Shown here in pieces: positions 33,901 to 46,400 of a stretch of DNA of 64,000 bases. The stretch comes from Byssothecium circinans (taxonomy: Eukaryota > Ascomycota > Dothideomycetes > Pleosporales > Massarinaceae), in assembly GCA_010015675.1 (NCBI GenBank), contig ML976996.1:283736-347735 (forward strand), read 5' to 3'. The notes beneath the pieces are model-generated. The model saw nothing but the letters and a program-made list of their open reading frames with translations. It did not search any database and was not told where the DNA came from. Each line of letters starts with the position of its first letter. The first letter of the stretch is position 1. The translations under genes and the position numbers were made by a program.

Positions 33901-35709
33901 TCCTCGAGTTCTTGAACGACAAGTGACGTCCAAAGAAAGTTGCCGTTCGACTTGTCTAGGATCCGAGACACCAATTCGTTGCGTTCATCTTCGCTTCCCG
34001 CAGGAAGGTGTTCAGCGTGAGCATCAAGATACATCCTTATATCTTTCCGTGAAGTTTCCAGGGATGTGCTTTCAACAGTCACTGTCACCTTCTCTTGGGA
34101 GAACAGTCGTTCCATGGTTAGGTCTGGTCGACTGGAGATGAATATACGCAGCCTAACCTCTCGGCCAATCTTCGCCAAAAAAAAATGACATAGTGTAGAG
34201 TGATCGGTGCTCACATCGAGCGCGTCTATGATCCAGAAGTGCGGCTGTCGAAGTTCGGTACGGAATATACGAGAGAGGAAGACGGTTCTCCACAGAGTCG
34301 CTGGATCTGCTAGGTCAATCGCGATCCCCTCGTCCTGCATCCCAAGCAACTTCTGGCGCACAACAGAGTTAGATGAAGCCATTTGCCATGCTAAAGAACA
34401 CAGCAACTCTGATACGGTTGATTTGCCCTTGATGTTGTGTCTGAAAAAGAAGAAAGAGCATTCGGCGCTCGAGCTTTCGAGGCAGCGGATAACGTGGGCC
34501 ACGGCTGTTGATTTGCCCGTAGCAGGATCGCCTCGTAGCCATAAGACGCTGGAAACGCCTTCAAAGCCCTCCCTCCAAGCATGGAATGATGACTTGTCCG
34601 TCAACCATTCGCACGATCCTTCTATCTGGTGATCTGACAGTGTAGATAGCTCTGCCTCGGGTCTTTCCAAATAGCCGAGATAGTCCGACAGTCGCTTCAT
34701 ATCGCTCTGATGTTCCTCTCGTCGTGCGGAAAACCACGTGTGCTCAATTGAAGATATAGTTGAGCTGAAAGCGTTACGCAATGTACAGTAATTGCTATCG
34801 GAGGGATCATCAAACTTGCATACGTGACGGTGATCCGCGTTTAGTAGCTGCACTCTCTCGCCAGGAAGGCCTAGGATGGCGGAGTCTTTCTCCACTATGA
34901 GACCTAAAGAAGTCCCCACAGTTTCGAAGAACGACCACAGCTGAACGTCTTGGTACACATGGCGAAATTGGTCGTTGATGGTCTGAATTGCCTCGGAGTT
35001 TGGCACGAGGTTCTCCACATAGGCCTTGCTTCCATGCATCTGAGACAGCTGCAAAACATTGCGAAGAAGCGGCGCGCAGTCGGACCCACGGTGAGGAGTC
35101 GCAAGGAAGAACATGGCGTGGATGCGTGCTGCTAGTTTATGGTAGTTGGGATCTTGTTTCGCGAGTACCAGAACCTTCTTGACCACGATACCGCCCATGC
35201 TATGGGCAACGAAGACGATGGGTGTGTCATTGTCTTGTCCACCGATGGATGGTGAGGAATACATCTCGGCCAACAAGGCCTGACCAAAGTCATGTACCGT
35301 TACAGAGCTGCCTTTCCTGGCGCCCCAGTCCGAATTGTATCCGAAGGTATGAATACGAACATTGCGGAAGCACGGCTCCATAGGAAGCCAGGCTGCTGGC
35401 CAGAAATGAGCTGGATTCGACATCTTACTCCAGGTTTTTCGCGAGCCACCACGCAGGCCATGGATGAAAACGAAGTCGATAAGGGGCTCGGCCGGATTGT
35501 GTAGAACAGTTAGTCCATGAGGGCCACGCAAGGCTTCTGCCGACTCTTCACCAACATCACTGGGAGACAGACTAAGCGCGGTGAATTGGCGATGGAGGAA
35601 CGATGAAGCGGTGGATCTGTGTCTTTCGAGTCCTTTCTGAGGCGCCTATCCTCGTCAGTAGGTAGCTTCAATGAGCTAGAGTGAAGACTGCCAGTAGCAA
35701 ACTTACCAT
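30925..35709 (-). CDS. SesB-type hydrolase / NACHT / WD40 NLR protein, split by a -1 frameshift
   Basis: Fungal STAND/NLR of the heterokaryon-incompatibility type. ATG at 35709-35707 is immediately followed by a 61-bp intron (35706-35646); the body runs 35645-30925. The N-terminal alpha/beta hydrolase has IDFVFIHGLRGGSRKTW, FVAHSMGGIVVKK (Ser150) and NADHRHVCKF (His273). The NACHT domain has Walker A GDPATGKST (373-381) and Walker B HFWIIDALD (Asp475/478; the usual final acidic residue is Val). WD40 repeats follow (VNVWDLRSG, ASGDSEGVIKLFDFETL and others). The first frame ends in a stop at 33771, but the protein continues in the -1 frame, open to 30925. A slip at CCCAAAG (33858-33852) joins them as QSVPK/GVEDLYSRI, making about 1,574 residues. 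Such proteins sense non-self and trigger cell death or defence; the ligand is unknown. Confidence 0.85.
33852..33858 (-). promoter_or_regulatory. Possible -1 frameshift heptamer in the NLR
   Basis: C CCA AAG in the zero frame matches X-XXY-YYZ. Slipping back one base yields CCC AAA GGG GTT, entering the WD40 frame with conserved-looking sequence on both sides. A lost G in the adjacent G4 run (natural or sequencing) explains it equally well. No downstream pseudoknot is evident by eye. Confidence 0.4.
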
Positions 35710-36304
35710 TATCTACGTCGCATAGGGGCGAATAAACGTAATGATGTAGGCTTGAACAGACATGTTAACAAACAAGTTAAGCAAGTCTAGAGTCGCAACT
35801 TAACTTACTTAGAGTTTATAAGGCGTTAACTTAACTTGCTTAACTTAGTGTTACTTTTATAGTAGACTTAACTTACTTACTTAGTTAACTTAGTTAACTT
35901 TTAGGTAAATAGAGTAGTTAATAGTTTAGTACTATTAAGGATAGTTTAGTACTATTTAAATAGTATACAATTATATACTACTTAGAGTTATTATATACAT
36001 CCTAGCTAGTTAATTTAAACTTATTTTTAATAGCGTTAGTAATATTCTTATTAAATACCTCTACTAGAAGGGTACTACTATATCTATATTAAAACTAAGC
36101 GCGTATATATGTAATAGCTATAAGGAGTTATAGACTTATCTTTTACTAATAAGGCTTTAAAAGGTTACTAATCTTACTAAATATATACTTATAGTTATAG
36201 CTTAAGGCTAGTATTAAGAGTACGTCTAGTATAAGTTATAATAGGTATAAGTAGGTATTATAGAGAGAGATCTAGTATATAATTAAGTTAATAAAGTATT
36301 AGTA
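35710..36304. other. Start of the AT-rich block; NLR upstream region
   Basis: Within about 60 bp of the NLR start, composition changes from balanced to strongly AT-rich. Around 35770-35910 short TTAACTTACTTAGTT-like units repeat in both orientations. No coding potential in any frame. Confidence 0.55.
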
Positions 36305-36690
36305 ATATATTCTACTACTAAGACAGCTAAATTACTAAGACGGCTACTTTTGCTTAGCAGCAAAAACCAAAGAGTATTATCTTAATAATAAAGCTAAACT
36401 TTAATATTTTCTTTTAAAATTTTAAACCTAGATAGATATATATATATTCTAATAGTTATTAAATTTTTATAGCCTTAGCTTACGTAATAAAATAGTTATT
36501 AACCTATAAAGTATTAGTAGCTAAAACCTACCTTATACTATAGATATATAGCTAAATGTTACTAATATACTATATAACTTTAAGGTCTTACTTATTAGTA
36601 TATTAGTTAGTAGCTATTAAGTTATTATAGCATGCAGCCTAGGTTTAACGCTATAATAGTAAGTGTAAGGTAGGGTGTTATAGGTAGTTT
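36305..36690. mobile_element. Partial TIR element (inverted relative of 40401-41307)
   Basis: Begins ATATATTCTACTACTAAGAC after a TA, the RIP-altered form of ACGTATTCTACTACTAAG. Its sequence through TTTAAACCTAGATAG, TTACGTAATAAAATAGTTAT and the GCATGCAGCCTAGGTTTAAC box follows the reverse complement of the right half of the 40401-41307 element. Similarity fades after about 36690 and no second end is visible. Confidence 0.6.
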
Positions 36691-38380
36691 ATAGTTATAT
36701 AATAGATAATTAATTTAGTATTCTATAGAGAAGCCTAATAGGCTTATATAACTAACCTGCTAAGGCTTACGCTAGGTGGTAGGTCTATTAATCTATTATA
36801 ATACTACCCCTAAGGCTCTTAGTAATAAAAGGATAAGAGGACTACTATAAGTATTTTAGCCTAGTAGGTTTTTACTAACTCCTAATATATTAAACTCCTA
36901 ATAGCTAAACTCTAGATAACCTATATATACCTTCTTATTAGATCTCCTACTAGGCCTAAGTCTATATAGTAGTTTAGATAATATAGTATAGATAGTATAG
37001 ACTATTAGAATAGTCTTAGGGTAATAGGGCCTTCTACTACCTTTATCTAATATAGCAGTCTCTATATACCTAGGAGTAAGGGTAGGTATAAGGGTAGTAT
37101 AATACAAGCTATAAAATAAAAACTATAGAGTAAAAGTAATAAAATCTATTTTTAGGTATAGTTATTTTCTATAGCTAGGGGGCTCCTTTAGTAGAATTAC
37201 TATATAGAGTTATTACTATTATTAAGACTAGTAATTATAGTTTACTAGGTAGAGTAGTTATTATTATTTAGAGAAAGTAGTTATTCTATAAGTAAAGCAC
37301 TCTTCTAGTAAGATTTTTAAAGATACTTATTTTTAGATAATTTACTATAAGGAAAACTCTTAAAGGTGTTATCCTAGTCATCCTTAAAAGGGGTAAACAA
37401 GTTATTAAAGAAAGTAATTAGATTATTAAAAGGAGTAACTTTATCCTTAAGGCTTCTAAAGTCCTACTAAGTCTTATTTTTATAGTAGGTTTCTTTTATT
37501 ATATTTTCTAATATCTTTTATCTATATAGGCCTATTAGTATGCTTAATATCTCTACTTCTATTTTATAGTTAAATTTAGCTAGGTTAATTCTACTAGAGT
37601 TAATTAAATTATTAGGTTTAATAGTACGTTTCTCTTTTACTAGTTATAAGAATAGGTTTTATAGTTACTTTTACTTAGCTCCCTATATTCTACTAGGTAA
37701 GGTAGGGCTAGTAGAGTCTTCTTTATTACTCTATACTTTATTTCTACTTGCTACCTTAGATATAGTAGAGTTTAGTTTATTAATATCTTCCTTATAGATT
37801 ACTATCTCTTTATTATAGTTAGTAAAGACTTGCTTTAGGCCTAATAGCTTCTAAGCTTTAGTAGCAAGTATAAAGAAGTTAGGTTCTACTTTAACTAGTT
37901 ACTTTCTAAGAGCTTTTTCTAATATAGCAGGTAGATTTAGTCTCTTACGTAGCTTAGTTAATATTAGCTTAGTTAATATTAATATAGTGTAAGGATACGC
38001 CTATAGTTATATTATTAGCCTAAGCTATTAGTTTTTACCTAAGCAGCTTTTAGAGATTATTATTATTATTATTACCTACTATATAATACTATTAGTTTTT
38101 AGTTCTTCTTTATATAATATAGTATTAAACTATTCTTTAGATAGTTAGGAACTATTCTATTACTCTTTTATAGAGTAATCTAGACGCTTTCTTTATCCTA
38201 TTAGCCTTCTTCTAATTATAGGTTAGAGCCTTATACCCTCTAGTATTCTATACACTTTATTTTATAGTAAAGTCTATAGGGCGCATATAATAGTCTATTA
38301 GTAAGAAAATAGTAGAATAAGGAAAGAGAAGTAGCTAGATTTGCTATAAATAACTATTAAAATATAGTATTAAACTATTA
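36691..38380. other. RIP-degraded AT-rich sequence, unclassified
   Basis: Dense TA dinucleotides and stop codons in all frames; no protein fragment, terminal repeat or RNA gene could be recognised. Presumably the remains of older transposons into which the flanking elements inserted. Confidence 0.5.
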
Positions 38381-40214
38381 ACGTATTCTACTACTAAACC
38401 GCCTAAAATTCCTTAGCAACACTAACTTACTTAACTTCATCATTATTATCATCCATATTACTATCTGAAAAAATATACTAAGTACTAGCATCTGACTTAG
38501 AAGAACCCTTTTTATCTACTTAACACGTTCTCGCGTTATGCCTAGCCTTACCATAGTTGCCGTAGTAGCGAACACCTAGTTATCGCACTGTATGTTCACT
38601 TTCTACCCTCGCCCTTTTATAGTTCTAAATAGTTCCTAATAGTTTAGAACTATTCTAGTCTACTGTAGGACTATACTCTATAGTACTACTCTTCTAAATA
38701 TACTTGCGCTTACATATTTTACGCTTAGTTATTACCTTAAGTTGCTTTTCAAGCTCTTTAATGCGCGACTTTATAAGCGCAGTACTATGCAGCACTAACT
38801 TAGCGCCTTTAATAAGCTGCGAAAGCCCACCTTACGCCGTTCATAGTAATTAAGTAATAGAATTACGTATAAACTTTAACTATAAGCTAAATTTGCGTGT
38901 ATTACTTAGTGTTCTTAATTGCTACGGCGTCTCTAGTAGTAGGGGTCCTAGTAGAGTACGTATACGCACATTAAAGTAATTAAGCACTACCTGCGCATTT
39001 AAAGGGACTAGCCCTAATGCCTTAAAGGCCTTTTAATAGTTCTAAACCGTAAATACGCTTTTAAACGCGTCTTTAAAGGCTAGTAGAAACACTTCCTTAT
39101 TAATATAAAAGACACGTTAGCGTGCTAAGTCCTAAATAATCTTAAAGTACTTATGCTTAAGCGGCGAGAATAACACTACATCAAGTAGCTAGAGGATGTA
39201 TAATAAGTACGCTAGCATACAAAGTATAAGAATCTTATTATCTTAACAATAATCCTTGAAATCTTAATTTAGGTAGCTTTCGTGGCTATCTAAAATTAGT
39301 AACTGATAAACGCCTACTACAGTATCCTTTATATACGCATTAAAGTGCTTTAACTACGTGAGGCTAAGCTTATTAGTCGTCTATCTATTTTCTAAGATAA
39401 AAAGCTTCTAATTGCGCGGTATATTAGCTTCCTAATACCATGAAGAGATGTAGACGCATCCTTTATAGATAATAAATAGTAAGGTACATTTACTATTCAA
39501 ACGTATACTTTAGATGTCTATTACTTATTCTTTATTACCTAGCTAAACAACAGTAGGCCTTACTCGCCTTTCTAAGCTAGTAACTATTTTTATAAAACTA
39601 ATAATGCCTATCTAAAAGCTAGTCTTATTAAAGTTATAAATATTATTATCATGTATGCTATACTTAATTTTAGTGTTTTCTACAAGCTTAAACTACGCAC
39701 TAATTACTTTAAGATCTTTCTATAGTATTCTTTAATAGTCCTTTAAATAGTTCTAGGCTATCTTTAATAGTTCTAAATAGTTTACAAACTATGCTAACTA
39801 GTTAATGCCTACTTTATTACTACCTCGCTCGTGCAGTAGTTTATTCGCCATATCCGACACTTCGCCTAACGTAGGCGCAAATCCTTGTGAATTAAGGTTG
39901 AGGATGTATTAGACGATCGTCTCCTCTTTAGTTAAAGATAGTTTTAAACTATTTAGAACTATTTCTAGTTAAAAAGGTACTCCTCTAGCTTATTTAGATA
40001 GGACGCGATGTTTGACGTTAAAGGCCTTAGCAGCGCGTCAGTAGCTATTAAATTAGCCTCTATTATATGCGGCAAGGGTAAGCTATAGCCTGCCTTCGTG
40101 TTAGTCTTGTTCTAATTAGTATAGTTAAGGCATTTTCACGTTAAAGATAGTAATAGTGTTGCCAAGGAATTTTAGGCAGTTTAGTAGTTTAGGCAGTTTG
40201 GTAGTAGAATACGT
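38381..40214 (-). mobile_element. Fot1/pogo-like DNA transposon, copy A (RIP-dead)
   Basis: 1.83 kb between TA duplications (38379-38380 and 40215-40216). Ends read ACGTATTCTACTACTAAACC and, inward from the right, ACGTATTCTACTACCAAACT. The minus strand still shows the DDE_1 transposase: LLILDSHESYLN, DFKDYC, then LCMLAYLLYILQLLDVVLFS followed by PLKHKY (compare the usual LCMPPHSSHLLQPLDVG), and near the C-terminus a GKARHNART relic of the Cys/His knuckle typical of the family. Many CAG/TGG codons are now stops. Confidence 0.88.
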
Positions 40215-40400
40215 TATAAACTATTATAAATTATAAATAAACTACTATTAAATAGTAATTAACTATACTAAACTATAATTAAACTATAATTATTAGTAAG
40301 CCTATATAGGAAGCTTAGAGTACTATATAAAAGAAACAATCTAACCTAGACTTAAAGAGTACTAGAATTAGTAAGCTATATAATTATTAGTAAGCCTATA
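40215..40400. repeat. AT-rich spacer carrying one unit of a diverged repeat
   Basis: 40310-40378 (CTTAGAGTACTATATAAAAG, then AATCTAACCTAGACTTAAAG) is a direct repeat of 43176-43245. The two flank the tandem pair of TIR elements between them. Confidence 0.55.
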
Positions 40401-41307
40401 ACGTATTCCACTACTAAGCGCGCTAAACCACCGAGACGGCCACTTTTGCTTGGCAAGGAAAATCAAACTGTATTATCTTAATAANNNNNNNNNNNNNNNN
40501 NNNNNNNNNNNNNNNNNNNNNNNNNNNNNNNNNNNNNNNNNNNNNNNNNNNNNNNNNNNNNNNNNNNNNNNNNNNNNNNNNNNTAGCGTGCAGCCTAGAC
40601 CTATTAGAGAAATAGCGTAGGGAGGGTAGAGATTCCTAAAATTAGAAAAATATAATTAAATATTTTATCTAGCTAGATGTTTTTACTTTCTTTCTTTTAA
40701 TAATCTTTATATATATATATATATAAAAGTAATATAAATAGTTAGCTACTAGAAAATAGCTTATATAAGCTATATTATAAGGCAGTGTACGTATTTTTAT
40801 AAAAACCTCTACTTCCTAAGCTAGATCTTTAGTTTTAGAGGTATTTACTTACTTTAAACTTATATATAGCTTTATTTAGTATATACTATCCTCCTGCTAA
40901 GAAGAAAGTATAGCTTTCTAATATATATAACTTTATTTAGAAGGTTTTCTAATCTTTTATACCCCACACCTTCTACCTACTATAATAGCGTTAAATCTAG
41001 GCTGCACGCTATAATAACTTAATAGCTACTAACTAATATAGTAATAAGTAAGTCCTAAAAGTCATATAGCCTATTAGTAACGTTTAGCTATTAATCTATA
41101 GGTAAAGGTAGGTTTTACCTAAGATATCTTCTCTTACTAATAACTACCACATTACGTAAGCTATAGCTATATAAATTTAATACCTACTAGATTATATATA
41201 TATTTATCTAGATTTAAAATTTTAAAAGAAAATATTAAGGTTTGATTTTCCTTGCCAAGCAAAAGTAGCCGTCTTGGTGGTTTAGCGCGCTTAGTAGTAG
41301 AATACGT
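40401..41307. mobile_element. Non-autonomous TIR element with an inner palindromic element
   Basis: Ends match for at least 65 bp in inverse orientation (ACGTATTCYACTACTAAGCG, then CGCTAAACCACCRAGACGGC and so on), flanked by TA on both sides. A 99-bp gap (40485-40583) interrupts it. Inside, TAGCGTGCAGCCTAG at 40584 faces CTAGGCTGCACGCTA at about 40994-41011, suggesting a smaller nested inverted-repeat element. No transposase coding was found. Confidence 0.75.
40485..40583. other. Assembly gap (99 N)
   Basis: Unknown bases within the TIR element. Confidence 1.
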
Positions 41308-41309
41308 TA

Positions 41310-43168
41310 ACGTAAAGCACTACTAAGACGGCTACACTACTAAGATAGCCACTTTTCCTTAGCAATACTAACTTACTCAACTGTATCATCATTATCGTCT
41401 GCATCGCTATCTAAAAATATATACTAAGTACTAGCCTCTGACTTAGAAGAACCCTCTTTATTAGCTTGATAAGTTCTCGCGTTATGCCTAGTCTTACCGC
41501 AGTTGCCACAGCGCTAAATACCTAGTTGTCACAGTTGTCGCACCTTGCTTTTACCCTCTACCCTTGCCCTTTTACGGTTCTAAACTGTTCCTAACAGTTT
41601 AGAACTAACCTAGTCTGCTATAGGACTAAACTTTATAGTGCTACCCTTTTAAAGATACTTGCGTTTACGTGTTTTACGCTTAGTTACCGCTGCAAGTTAC
41701 TGTTTAAGCTCTTTAATGCGCGACTTTATAAGCGTAGTATTATGCAGCACTAACTTAGTGCCTTTAATAAGCTATAAAAGCCTATCCTATGCTGTTCATA
41801 GTGACTAAGTAATAGAATTACGTATAAACTTTAACTATAAGCTAAATTCACGTGTATTACTTAGAGTCCTTAATAGCTATAGCGTCTCTAGTAGTAGGGG
41901 TCCTAGTAAGGTACGTATACGTATATTAAGGTAATTAAGTACTATCTGCGTATTTAGAGGGACTAGCCCTATTACCTTAAAGGCTTTTTAATAGTTCTAA
42001 ACTATAAATACGCTTAAAAACGCGTTTTTAAAGGCTAGTAGGAACGCTTCCTTATTAATATAAAAGACGCGCTATTACGCTAAGCCTTAAATAATCTTAG
42101 AGTACTTACGCTTAAGCGGCGAGAATAACACTACATCAAGTAGCTAGAGGATGTGTGATGAGTATAGTAGTATATAGAGCGTAAGAATCTTATTATCTTA
42201 ATAATAATCCTTAAAATCTTAATTTAGGTAGCTTTTGTAGCTATCTAAAATTAGCAACTAATAGACGCTAATAGTTCTCGCCTTTATATACGCGTTAAAG
42301 TGCTTCAACTACATAAGATTATACTTATTAGTTATCTATCTATTCTCTAAGACTAAGAGCTTTTAATTATATAGTATATTAGCTTCCTAGTACTACGAAG
42401 AGATATAGACGCGTCCTTTATATATAATAAATAGCAGGGTAAATGTACTATTTAAATATATACTCTAGATATCTGTCACCTACTTCTTATCACCTAGCTA
42501 AACTGTTGTAGGCCTTTCTTACTTCTCTAAGCTAGTAACTACTTTTATAGAGCTAATAATACCTATCTAAAAGCTAGTCTTATTAAAGTTATATATATTA
42601 TTATCATGTATACTATACGTAGCTTTAGTATCCTCTACAAGCTTAAACTACGCGCTAACTACCTTAGGATCTTCCTGTAGTGCTCTCTAATAGTCCTTTA
42701 AATAGTTCTAAACTATTTATAACTATTCTAAATAGTTTATAAACTATTCTACTTAGTTAAGGCCTACTAGCTTACTACCCTACTTGCGCAGTAGTTTATT
42801 CACCATATCCGATACTTTGCCTAACGTAGGCGCAAATCCTCGCGAATTAAGGTCAAGGATGTATTTAAGAAGCGTGTCCTCTTTAGTTAAGGATAGTTTC
42901 AAACAGTTTAGTACCATTATTAGGCAAAAGGTGATTCCGTTAAGGCAGTTAGAGAGGCTCTAATAGCGGACGTTAAAAGCTGCTACAGCATGTCGGAGGC
43001 TTGTAAATTAGCCTAAATAGTAAGCTTGAAGGGTAAGCTTAATCCTACCCTCTTGTTAAACAAGTATCGCGTTTAGTTGTTAAGGTATTTTGTAAGCAGT
43101 ATAGTGTTAGTATTGCTAAGGAAAAGTAGCTATCTTAGTAGTATAGCTATCTTAGTAGTACTTTACGT
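41310..43168 (-). mobile_element. Fot1/pogo-like DNA transposon, copy B (RIP-dead)
   Basis: 1.86 kb, starts ACGTAAAGCACTACTAAGAC and ends with the inverse, GTCTTAGTAGT-like CTATCTTAGTAGTACTTTACGT region at 43168; TA lies on each side (41308-41309, 43169-43170). Internally it tracks copy A along its whole length (for example the CATCAAGTAGCTAGAGGATG block near 42133 and the GTTATGCCTAGTCTTACC knuckle region near 41485), so the same minus-strand DDE_1 transposase was present. It is saturated with stops. Confidence 0.87.
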
Positions 43169-43444
43169 TATTTAAAACTTAGAGTAGGATATAAAAGAGC
43201 TAATCTAACCTAGACTTATAGAGTGCTAGAATTAGTAAGCTATAAGCCTACATCTAAAGCTAGGAGTAAGATATAGAAGAGTTAGTATAACTTAGAGCTT
43301 AAAGTTTAAAGTAGAGTACTAGATTATTAGAAGACTAAAATAAGATTATAAGAAATAACCTAAAACTAATAAGGTATTAAAAAGACCCTAAATATTAGTA
43401 AATAATAAGTAAGGGATTTTATAGAAATTAGTTTAGTTTAAGAC
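43169..43444. other. AT-rich spacer with repeat units
   Basis: Begins with the second unit of the repeat at 40310-40378 and a further diverged unit near 43262-43320 (AGGAGTAAGATATAGAAGAG). No coding content. Confidence 0.5.
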
Positions 43445-46400
43445 TATTAGATAGCTAAGCACTAAGAGCATAGAGAAAAAAGAATTAATTATATATAGAG
43501 TAGTAAAGCTTAGGAGGCTAGACTATATAGGCAAAGGGCTAAAGCTAGGCTAGATAAGGCTAGAGAATAGTAGAGAACTGTTTAGTACTATAGGTTTAAT
43601 ATACCCCCTTAGCTTAGCTAGAAGGCTAGTAAGATAAAAGAACTATTAATAACTATAAGGAATAGTGTATATAGTATAGCAGGTTGAATAGATTAGGAAT
43701 AGTTCTAAATAGTTTAGAACTATTTAGACTAGTACTATAAGCTCTACCCCCTAAGCTTTAGAAGCCTTAGGTGCAAAGCTTATACTATTATATAGTAAGA
43801 ATGCTCTTAATACTTAGCTTAGGTTACTTACTTAATACTAAAGTAATATAGGATAGTTCTTAAATAGTAATAAACCGTAAGGAACTATATAAGTATAGTA
43901 AGACTAGAACGTCTAGAATAAACTATTTAGAAATAGTAGAGAACTATATTAGAATAGTAGATTAGTCTAGGTTAATTAAGATAATTAGGTAACAGTAATA
44001 AACTATATAAGAACTATTAGGAACTATTTTCTAGGAAGTAATTAGGTTGATTAGGATGTAAACACCAACTATCTTAGAGCAGTTTGAAACTGTTATATTA
44101 AGAATAGATAGTTAATTACTATTACTAACAGTAGAGAACTATTATAGCTAGTTTAGAACTAAGGATTAGGATTAAATTAGGAAGTCTATAGTAAGTTAAC
44201 TGCATATAGACTAAAAGGAAGTATAGAAGTCTAGCTATAGCTAGGGTGCTACATTAAAACTTTAGAGGATCTATAGTAGGTTAACTATATTAGATTAGAA
44301 AGAAAGTCTACTAGTAGTATACTACAGAGACTTCTTCTAATAAGGGGTGCTATAACTAGGTAGCAGACTTTAGGTTACTATAACTAGATAGTAGACTTAG
44401 GATTTACCTTAAAATATAGTAACTCTAATTAGTTATTATAGGGTTAGATAGCTAGTCTAACCTATCGCAAAGTTAGTTTATATACACTAGTACTTTAAGG
44501 AACATCTTTACTAGAAGTTAAACTAATATATTCTATTTAAGAGGACTGTCTAAGCTACACTATTTGCTACTAGCTATATAGATACAGAGGAAATAAGGAG
44601 AATAGCTTAGTTGCTAACAGCTATATAGACCTAGCGGAAAAGAGAGGGATAGCTATAAGCTAGACTAGAATAGAAGGAAGTCTATAGTAGATTAACTATA
44701 TAAGAACTAAACTAGACTAGGTAATAGTAATAAACTATATAGGAACTATTAGGAACTATCTTCTAGAAAGTAATCAGGTTAATTAGGGTATAAATAGCAA
44801 CTATATTAGAATAGTTAAGAACTATTCCTAGGAAATAATAGGTTATTAGGAAGGTTAAGATAAGACTAGTTCTTAGATATATAATAGGACGTTAGATAGG
44901 TTAAGGCCTTTCACCTAGTTATTATACTTTTAATAGGTAAGTAGCTTTATAAAGCTATTAGCTAGTTGTACTTTAGTTTCTATATAGAGTAGATAGATTA
45001 TACTATCTTAAGTTGCTTAATAGAGCTAGTAATAATAGATATCAATATAGCAAAGGGTTATCTTAAGCTAGGGTACTTCTTTTATAAGAAGGCTTAGCGT
45101 TTATTAGTTATTATAAAGTAGGATTTGCTTATATTAGAAGTATAGATCTAAGTCTTTAAGAAGGCGCTATTACTAGATTAGCTAGGTTGCTCTAGATAAG
45201 GCCGCAATAAGCTTAGCTTTAGTAGTTAACTTTGTAACACAGTATTAGAGAGTAGAGTTCTAGTTAATTAGACTACTAAAGAATATAAAGACCTAGCCTT
45301 ATATAGACCTATAAGTCTCCTTATAATTAGCATAAGACGTATTAGTAGCTAGGAAGAAATTAACTTCTTCTTAATCTATAAATTAGTTAATAGTAGTGTT
45401 GTTGTTTACGGAGTAATAGATTAATTTATCTTACGTATAGAAGAGATAGGCAAGGCATTAGTAGGCTATAGCAAGGTAACAATTAGAAGGATTAGTAAGA
45501 AACTTAGCTAGCTTTAAGTAAGCTTTAGAGATATCTAGTTAAGTAGTACCTACAGCGTATCTAATAGAGCTAATAATTTAAGTATAATACTCTGCGTTAT
45601 ATAGATTCTTATTACCTATAGAGGATACTAGGGCTTTAGAAGGGAGAGGAGTAGAAGGATACTTAGACTACGGCTTTAGTACTATATATTTATAAAAGAT
45701 AGTATTAAAAAAAACCTTCTATAAGAGCTAGAGGTTACTATCTTTATAGTTTTAATATATAGTAATACTATAGAACGTTTAGTAGTTTTAGTCTTTAAGG
45801 CTAGTAATCTTATAGCGTAGTATAAGCTTTGTTTTAAAACTATTAAGGGCAGAGGAGTACCTAGGTTTTGCTATAGTAATAATATTATTAACGTAGAAGA
45901 AGATAATAATCTTATTATTAGTCTAAAGGCAGCTATCGTTAAGGATTAAATAGAAACTAAAAGCTTAAAGGGTTGCTATAAAGTTATTATACTAGAGAAG
46001 TAGTAATATTTTAAGGCTATAGAGGGCACGTTAAAGTTCCTATATCTAATTAGGATTAGAGAAGCCTTTAGGTTACTATATATATATAGGCTTTAGAAGT
46101 AATACGTTAGTAAAAGCGTTAATAATATCGTATTATTAGATTTCTAGATTAAAATAAGTAGTAATAGCTATGAGTGCTTAGAAGATCTAAATAGCAAAAG
46201 TTATAGCTTAAGTGTTATTAGCTATAGTCTAAAGATTACCTCTTATATAGATACATACTTTAAACTTAATTAACTAGTTACTATTAAACTTATATATAAA
46301 TACCTATATAAGTGGAAGGATCTAGGTCTAAGTAGAATTAATATTACTAAGGGAGATCTCTTAGAAGGTTTCTTTGCATGCAATAGTATTAATTTTAGCT

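Noticed and set aside
36898..37107. 70-codon frame in the AT-rich block
   Set aside because: Tyr/Ile/Leu-rich product of TA-dense DNA, no motif; chance.
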